This document shows, in pieces, positions 60,112-64,000 of a stretch of 64,000 bases of DNA. The stretch lies in NCBI RefSeq assembly GCF_005876955.1, contig NZ_SSCL01000003.1, positions 362,676 through 426,675 of the forward strand, written 5' to 3'. A program made the position numbers and the translations under genes. Within the stretch, counting starts at the first letter, position 1; each line of letters opens with the position of its first letter. The notes beneath the pieces were generated by a model, which had not been told where the DNA came from, did not search any database, and was given only the letters and a program-made list of their open reading frames with translations. The stretch is from Sinomonas gamaensis. GTDB lineage: Bacteria; Actinomycetota; Actinomycetes; Actinomycetales; Micrococcaceae.

Positions 60112-61266
60112 TCAGAGCGCGCCGATGGCCTGGTCGAGGTCGGCGATGAGGTCGTCCGCGTCCTCGATGCCCACCGAGAGGCGCACGAGGTTCTCAGGAA
60201 CCGCCAGCTCGGTGCCCTTCACGGACGCATGGGTCATCTCGGACGGGTAGTTCATGAGCGATTCGATGCCGCCGAGCGACTCGGCCAGCGTGAACAGGGT
60301 CGTGGACTCCGCGACCTTGCGCGCTGCCGCCTCCCCGCCCGAGAACTGCACCGAGATCATGCCGCCGAAGCGCCGCATCTGCCTCGCCGCGAGCTCGTGC
60401 CCCGGGTGGTCCGGGAGGCCCGGATACAGCACCTTCTCGACGCCCGGGCGGCCCACAAGCCACTCGGCGATCTTCTGCGCGTTGTCCGAGTGGCGTTCCA
60501 TGCGCACACCGAGCGTCTTGAGACCGCGGGTGGTGAGGAAGGCGTCCATCGGACCCGATACCGCGCCCACCGCGAACTGCACGAAGCCGATCTTCTCGGC
60601 CAGCTCGTCATCATTGAGGACGACGGCGCCGCCCACCACATCCGAATGCCCGCCGATGTACTTGGTCGTCGAGTGGACGACGACGTCGGCGCCCAAGGCG
60701 AGCGGGTTCTGAAGGTAAGGCGACGCGAAGGTGTTGTCGACGACCAGGAGGGCACCGCCGTCGTGCGCGACCTCGGCGAGGGCGGCGATGTCGGTGATTT
60801 TCATCAACGGGTTGGAGGGGGTCTCCACCCACACGAGGCGGGCACCGTCGCTCACAGCCGAGCGAACGCCGTCGAGCACCGACATGTCGACGGGCTTATT
60901 CTGGATGCCCCAGCCGCCCAGCACCCGGTTGATCAGGCGGTAGGTTCCGCCGTAAGCGTCGTTGCCGAGGACGATGCGGTCGCCAGGGGTGCAGAGAGCA
61001 CGAATGAGACCATCCTCGGCGGCGAGGCCCGAGCCGAACGAGAAGGCGTGCTTGCCGCCCTCAAGCGCGGCGAGCTGCTCCTGCAGCGCATCGCGGGTCG
61101 GGTTGCCGCCGCGGCCGTATTCGTAGCCCGAGCGCAGCCCGCCGATCCCGTCCTGGGCATAGGTCGAGCTGAAGTGCAGCGGCGGGACGACCGCGCCCGT
61201 GCGCGGCTCGAACTCCTGCCCAGCGTGGACGGCGCGGGTGTTGAAGCCTTGGTTGGTCTCGCTCAC
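60112..61266 (-). CDS. metB: Cystathionine gamma-synthase or gamma-lyase
   Basis: 384-aa PLP enzyme of the Cys/Met metabolism family. Lys202 in VVVHSTTKYIGGHSD binds PLP; FSFGSGLAA, YGGTYRLI and ETPSNPLMKITDI are family blocks. It joins or splits cystathionine. Together with the adjacent cystathionine beta-synthase it could run reverse transsulfuration (homocysteine to cysteine). gamma-synthase and gamma-lyase cannot be told apart by eye. ATG at 61266 has AAGGAGAGC before it. The cbs stop is 12 bp upstream. Confidence 0.93.
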   Translation of the reverse strand: MSETNQGFNTRAVHAGQEFEPRTGAVVPPLHFSSTYAQDGIGGLRSGYEYGRGGNPTRDALQEQLAALEGGKHAFSFGSGLAAEDGLIRALCTPGDRIVLGNDAYGGTYRLINRVLGGWGIQNKPVDMSVLDGVRSAVSDGARLVWVETPSNPLMKITDIAALAEVAHDGGALLVVDNTFASPYLQNPLALGADVVVHSTTKYIGGHSDVVGGAVVLNDDELAEKIGFVQFAVGAVSGPMDAFLTTRGLKTLGVRMERHSDNAQKIAEWLVGRPGVEKVLYPGLPDHPGHELAARQMRRFGGMISVQFSGGEAAARKVAESTTLFTLAESLGGIESLMNYPSEMTHASVKGTELAVPENLVRLSVGIEDADDLIADLDQAIGAL

Positions 61267-61278
61267 TTGCAGCTCTCC

Positions 61279-62664
61279 TTACTTGTTGAGGTTCGCGAGC
61301 AGGTCGTGCCGCGTGACGATGCCGATCGGCGCCCCGACGAACGTCACCATGAGGGCATCCGCCTCGGTGAGCATCTCTCGCGCCGTCGCCTGGCTCTCGA
61401 GCGAGCCGATGACCGGCAGGCGATCGCCCATGTGCTCCGAGATCTTGTCGGTGAGCTTCGCCTCGCCCTTGAACAGCTTGGCCGACAGCGCGCGCTCGTC
61501 GACCGCCCCCAGGACCTCCCCCATGACCACGGGCGGCTCGTTCGAAAGGACCGGAAGGTGGCTCACGCCGTACTCCGTCATGATGTCGATGACCTCGCGC
61601 ACCGTCTCGTTCGGGTGCGTGTGCACCAGATCCGGGAGCTTGCCGTCCTTGCCCTTGAGGATGTCCCCGACAGTCGCCTCAGATTCGCCCGGCAGGAAGC
61701 CGAACGAACGCATCCAGTCATCGCTGAAGATCTTCGCGAGATAGCCGCGGCCGCTGTCCGGAAGGACGACGACGACGATCGCCGACTCGGGCAGGTCCTT
61801 CGCCGCGCGCAGGGCCGCCACGACCGCCATGCCGGACGAGCCTCCGACGAGGAGACCCTCCTCCCTCGCCAGACGGCGGGTCATCGCGAACGAGTCCGCG
61901 TCGCTGACCGCGAGGACTTCGTCCGGAATCGCCTTGTCGTAGTTCGCGGGCCACATGTCCTCGCCGACGCCCTCGACGAAATACGGCCTCCCCGAGCCGC
62001 CCGAATACACCGAGCCCTCGGGGTCCGCGCCGATGACCTTGACCTGGCCGCCCTCAGACTCGGGTCGGTCCTTCGAGACGTCCTTCAGGAAGCGACCGGT
62101 CCCGGTAATCGTGCCGCCAGTGCCTGCGCCGATGACGACGTGCGTGATCTTGCCGTCCGTATCCGCCCAGATCTCGGGGCCGGTGGTCTCGTAGTGGCTC
62201 GCGGGCGCGCCCGGGTTGGAGAACTGGTCGGGCTTGAACGCACCGGGGATCTCGCGGACCAACCGGTCCGAGACCCCGTAATAGGACTGAGGCGAGTCGG
62301 GCGGCACCGCCGTTGGCGTCACCACGACCTCGGCCCCGTAAGCCTCAAGGACGGCGCGCTTCTCCTCGCCCACCTTGTCCGGCACCACGAAGATGCACTT
62401 GTAGCCCTTCTGCTGCCCGACGAGGGCGAGGCCGACTCCCGTGTTGCCGCTCGTGGGCTCCACGATCGTCCCGCCCGGCTGGAGGCGCCCGCTGCGCTCG
62501 GCCTCCTCGATCATCTTGAGGGCGATCCGGTCCTTGATGGACCCACCCGGGTTGAGGTACTCGAGCTTCACCAAGACGGTTGCCTTGATGCCCTCGGTCA
62601 CCTTGTGGAGCTTGACCAGGGGTGTATGGCCGATGAGCTCGACGACGGAGTTGGCGTATTTCAC
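61279..62664 (-). CDS. cbs: Cystathionine beta-synthase with CBS domains
   Basis: 461-aa enzyme. The PLP lysine is Lys44 in NPGGSIKDRIA, followed by TSGNTGVGLALVGQQKGY and the phosphate-binding GAGTGGTITG. The C-terminal part is two CBS domains (near VGDILKGKDGKLPDLVHTHP and MLTEADALMVTFVGAPIGIV). It forms cystathionine from homocysteine and serine. GTG at 62664 (VKYANSVVELIGHT) matches the family N-terminus; an upstream extension in frame is not conserved. It precedes metB. Confidence 0.93.
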   Translation of the reverse strand: MKYANSVVELIGHTPLVKLHKVTEGIKATVLVKLEYLNPGGSIKDRIALKMIEEAERSGRLQPGGTIVEPTSGNTGVGLALVGQQKGYKCIFVVPDKVGEEKRAVLEAYGAEVVVTPTAVPPDSPQSYYGVSDRLVREIPGAFKPDQFSNPGAPASHYETTGPEIWADTDGKITHVVIGAGTGGTITGTGRFLKDVSKDRPESEGGQVKVIGADPEGSVYSGGSGRPYFVEGVGEDMWPANYDKAIPDEVLAVSDADSFAMTRRLAREEGLLVGGSSGMAVVAALRAAKDLPESAIVVVVLPDSGRGYLAKIFSDDWMRSFGFLPGESEATVGDILKGKDGKLPDLVHTHPNETVREVIDIMTEYGVSHLPVLSNEPPVVMGEVLGAVDERALSAKLFKGEAKLTDKISEHMGDRLPVIGSLESQATAREMLTEADALMVTFVGAPIGIVTRHDLLANLNK

Positions 62665-62813
62665 GCCCCCAACTCTAGCTGTTGGGTGCCGCGGGGCGGT
62701 GTTCGCGAGACTCCGCTTGACATGGATTCGCGTGGCCCCGAGGCAGGGGCCTCTCAGTGGTCGAGGGACGTTGCTACGCTCCGACGACACGCACTGACTC
62801 TTGGGGGATGTCA

Positions 62814-63428
62814 ATGGCGCTTCGCCGCTGCCTTCGCTTGTTCCTGACCGTTCTTGTTCTGGTCCTTCTGCTGGCATTGAACGCCTGCGCGGTGGAGTCC
62901 CCGGCCTCATCAGCGGCCCCTTCGGCCACTGCTGCCGCCCCACCGACCACCGATCCACGCCCCACCCCAGCTAGTTCCAAAGGCCCCGCACGGAATCTCC
63001 CGCGCCCTGTTCTGCCCGAGTCCGCGAAGCAGAACACCAAGGAGGGCTTCGAAGCGTTCACGCAGTACTGGTTCGACACCATCAGGTATGCACGAGAGAC
63101 CGGGGACGTAACGCCGCTCAAAGAAGCGTCGCAGAAATCATGCAAGATGTGCCAATTTCAAATCGACAAGGCATCTCAGATTCACGCAAACGGAGGCTGG
63201 TCCGTTGGCCCGGTGAGAGCGGTCAGAGACTTTCAGGCGGACATGATCCTTGATCCCAATAAGAACGTGATCGCCTACTTTGTTCTGGAGGAATCCGGCT
63301 CAATCAATTACTCCAAGGATGGATCTGTACTTACTCGGCATGCCGCCGGCACCGCCGAGGGAGCCCAGGTTGTCTACGCCCACTTCGACGGAACAAAGTG
63401 GACAATTGCCGAGGCTGGCCGAGCATGA
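62814..63428 (+). CDS. DUF6318-like lipoprotein
   Basis: 204-aa predicted lipoprotein. The signal ends with VLVLLLALNAC, whose cysteine would be lipidated; a Ser/Pro/Thr/Ala linker follows (residues about 25-65), then a folded domain starting AKQNTKEGFEAFTQYWFDTI with a KSCKMCQF cysteine pair. I believe this is the DUF6318 family of Micrococcaceae, but could not check. ATG at 62814 has a GGGGGA site 6 nt upstream; 62808 is the alternative. Its stop overlaps the next gene by 4 nt. Confidence 0.75.
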   Translation: MALRRCLRLFLTVLVLVLLLALNACAVESPASSAAPSATAAAPPTTDPRPTPASSKGPARNLPRPVLPESAKQNTKEGFEAFTQYWFDTIRYARETGDVTPLKEASQKSCKMCQFQIDKASQIHANGGWSVGPVRAVRDFQADMILDPNKNVIAYFVLEESGSINYSKDGSVLTRHAAGTAEGAQVVYAHFDGTKWTIAEAGRA

Positions 63429-64000
63429 GAGCGCTGGTCTTTTCGTTGGCGATTGTGCTCTCCGCCCTCTCGGACCGCGATCTCACCGAAATCGGCGGGG
63501 AGTGGAGCGGTGAGTCGGCGCAGGTGCATGCGAAATCCGACGGCAGGGTGAGGGCCGAGTTTCCGCCTTTGCCGGCGGGTGTGGTTGATCCTTATTCGTA
63601 TTCGTATGGGCATGCGTGCCTGTCGGATGCGGTGGGCTTCGGGGATTCGCAGTCGTGCGGGGCGGCGAGGGCGGCGTGCCGGGAGCGGCCCGAGGGGATG
63701 CTGGTGAACTGGTACCGGCAGCTGGGCGGGTCCGAGCCGGAGCGGCTGGAGTCGGGGTGCCTGTATCCGGGGGTGGCGCCGGGGCGGCCGGGGGGCGGGG
63801 CGGTGGTGGCGGTGACGGAGGCGCAGCTGCGGCAGCTGCCGATCGCCCCGGCGGGCCTGGGCCTGCAGCCGGGCCGGCACACCCTGAGGGGGGCGGAGAC
63901 GAACGTCTACGCCGAGTCCGGGCCGCAGTCCTTCCGCACCACGGTCCTGGGCCGGGCGGTGGAGGTGCGGGTCGCGCCCGTGGAGCACCGCTTCGACTAC
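63425..64000 (+). CDS. Secreted protein of unknown function (incomplete)
   Basis: Open to the window edge, 192 codons. A short N-terminal signal-like stretch (MRALVFSLAIVLSALS) is followed by a Cys-containing domain (GHACLSDAVGFGDSQSCG, RAACRERPEG) and Gly/Pro-rich parts. ATG at 63425 overlaps the lipoprotein stop. The first about 110 bp have mixed base use, after which third positions become almost wholly G or C. I do not recognise the family; DUF6318-type genes in relatives often have such a neighbour, as I recall. The 3' end is outside the window. Confidence 0.7.
   Translation, partial: MRALVFSLAIVLSALSDRDLTEIGGEWSGESAQVHAKSDGRVRAEFPPLPAGVVDPYSYSYGHACLSDAVGFGDSQSCGAARAACRERPEGMLVNWYRQLGGSEPERLESGCLYPGVAPGRPGGGAVVAVTEAQLRQLPIAPAGLGLQPGRHTLRGAETNVYAESGPQSFRTTVLGRAVEVRVAPVEHRFDY

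Noticed and set aside
57761..62847. Two long plus-strand open frames opposite the kdpD-like, cytochrome b, metB and cbs genes
   Set aside because: They cover several clearly real minus-strand genes and show only shadow composition.

Overview
The window is high-GC actinobacterial chromosome, most like Arthrobacter or Sinomonas (Micrococcaceae). This rests on long rpoB/rpoC proteins of the Micrococcaceae type, the secE-nusG-rplKA-rplJL-rpoBC order, a mycothiol synthase (mshD), the ppk-mutT1 pairing, GTG/TTG starts and probable leaderless transcription. The genus is inferred by recall and was not searched.

Region 1 (1-15.9 kb) is the transcription/translation core on the minus strand, read right to left: tRNA-Trp, secE, nusG, rplK, rplA, a GNAT enzyme plus a membrane protein, an L10 leader, rplJ, rplL, rpoB and rpoC (cut by the window edge). 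A plus-strand thiolase and a ybaK-like deacylase sit between rplL and rpoB.

Region 2 (16-24.4 kb) holds an aminotransferase and a diacylglycerol-kinase-like enzyme, then an envelope-stress-like module: a LuxR-type response regulator, a PspC-fused histidine kinase and, divergent from them, three small or medium membrane proteins, two with PspC domains. pfkA and a GNAT protein follow.

Region 3 (24.4-27.5 kb) is the clearest accessory patch. A truncated LysR gene is followed by a 28-codon peptide that overlaps an ABC ATPase, a large permease and a small membrane protein. A perfect 24-bp inverted repeat closes the patch. It is the best candidate here for an undescribed peptide/ABC system.

Region 4 (27.5-47 kb) is mostly housekeeping: an aldo-keto reductase, a DHA2 exporter, an ankyrin protein, ygfZ, a nitrobindin-like protein, a GlnR-like regulator, mshD, then ppk-mutT1-thyA-folA-asd. 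On the minus strand follow a winged-helix protein, a glutaryl-CoA-dehydrogenase-like enzyme under an apparent TetR operator with a leaderless promoter, tetR, murB, two HadA/HadB-like hotdog proteins, a small membrane protein and a CitE-like lyase.

Region 5 (47-64 kb) carries a small Trp-rich orphan protein, a PPOX-fold protein, an alpha-glucosidase with a divergent ROK regulator and a shared palindrome, an aldo-keto reductase, an acyltransferase, an SGNH lipoprotein, tRNA-Met and tRNA-Thr, a DEAD-box helicase, a MOSC protein, a KdpE/KdpD-like pair, an orphan cytochrome b, metB-cbs, and a DUF6318-like lipoprotein followed by an incomplete secreted protein. No insertion sequences, CRISPR arrays, rRNA genes or replication origin were seen.
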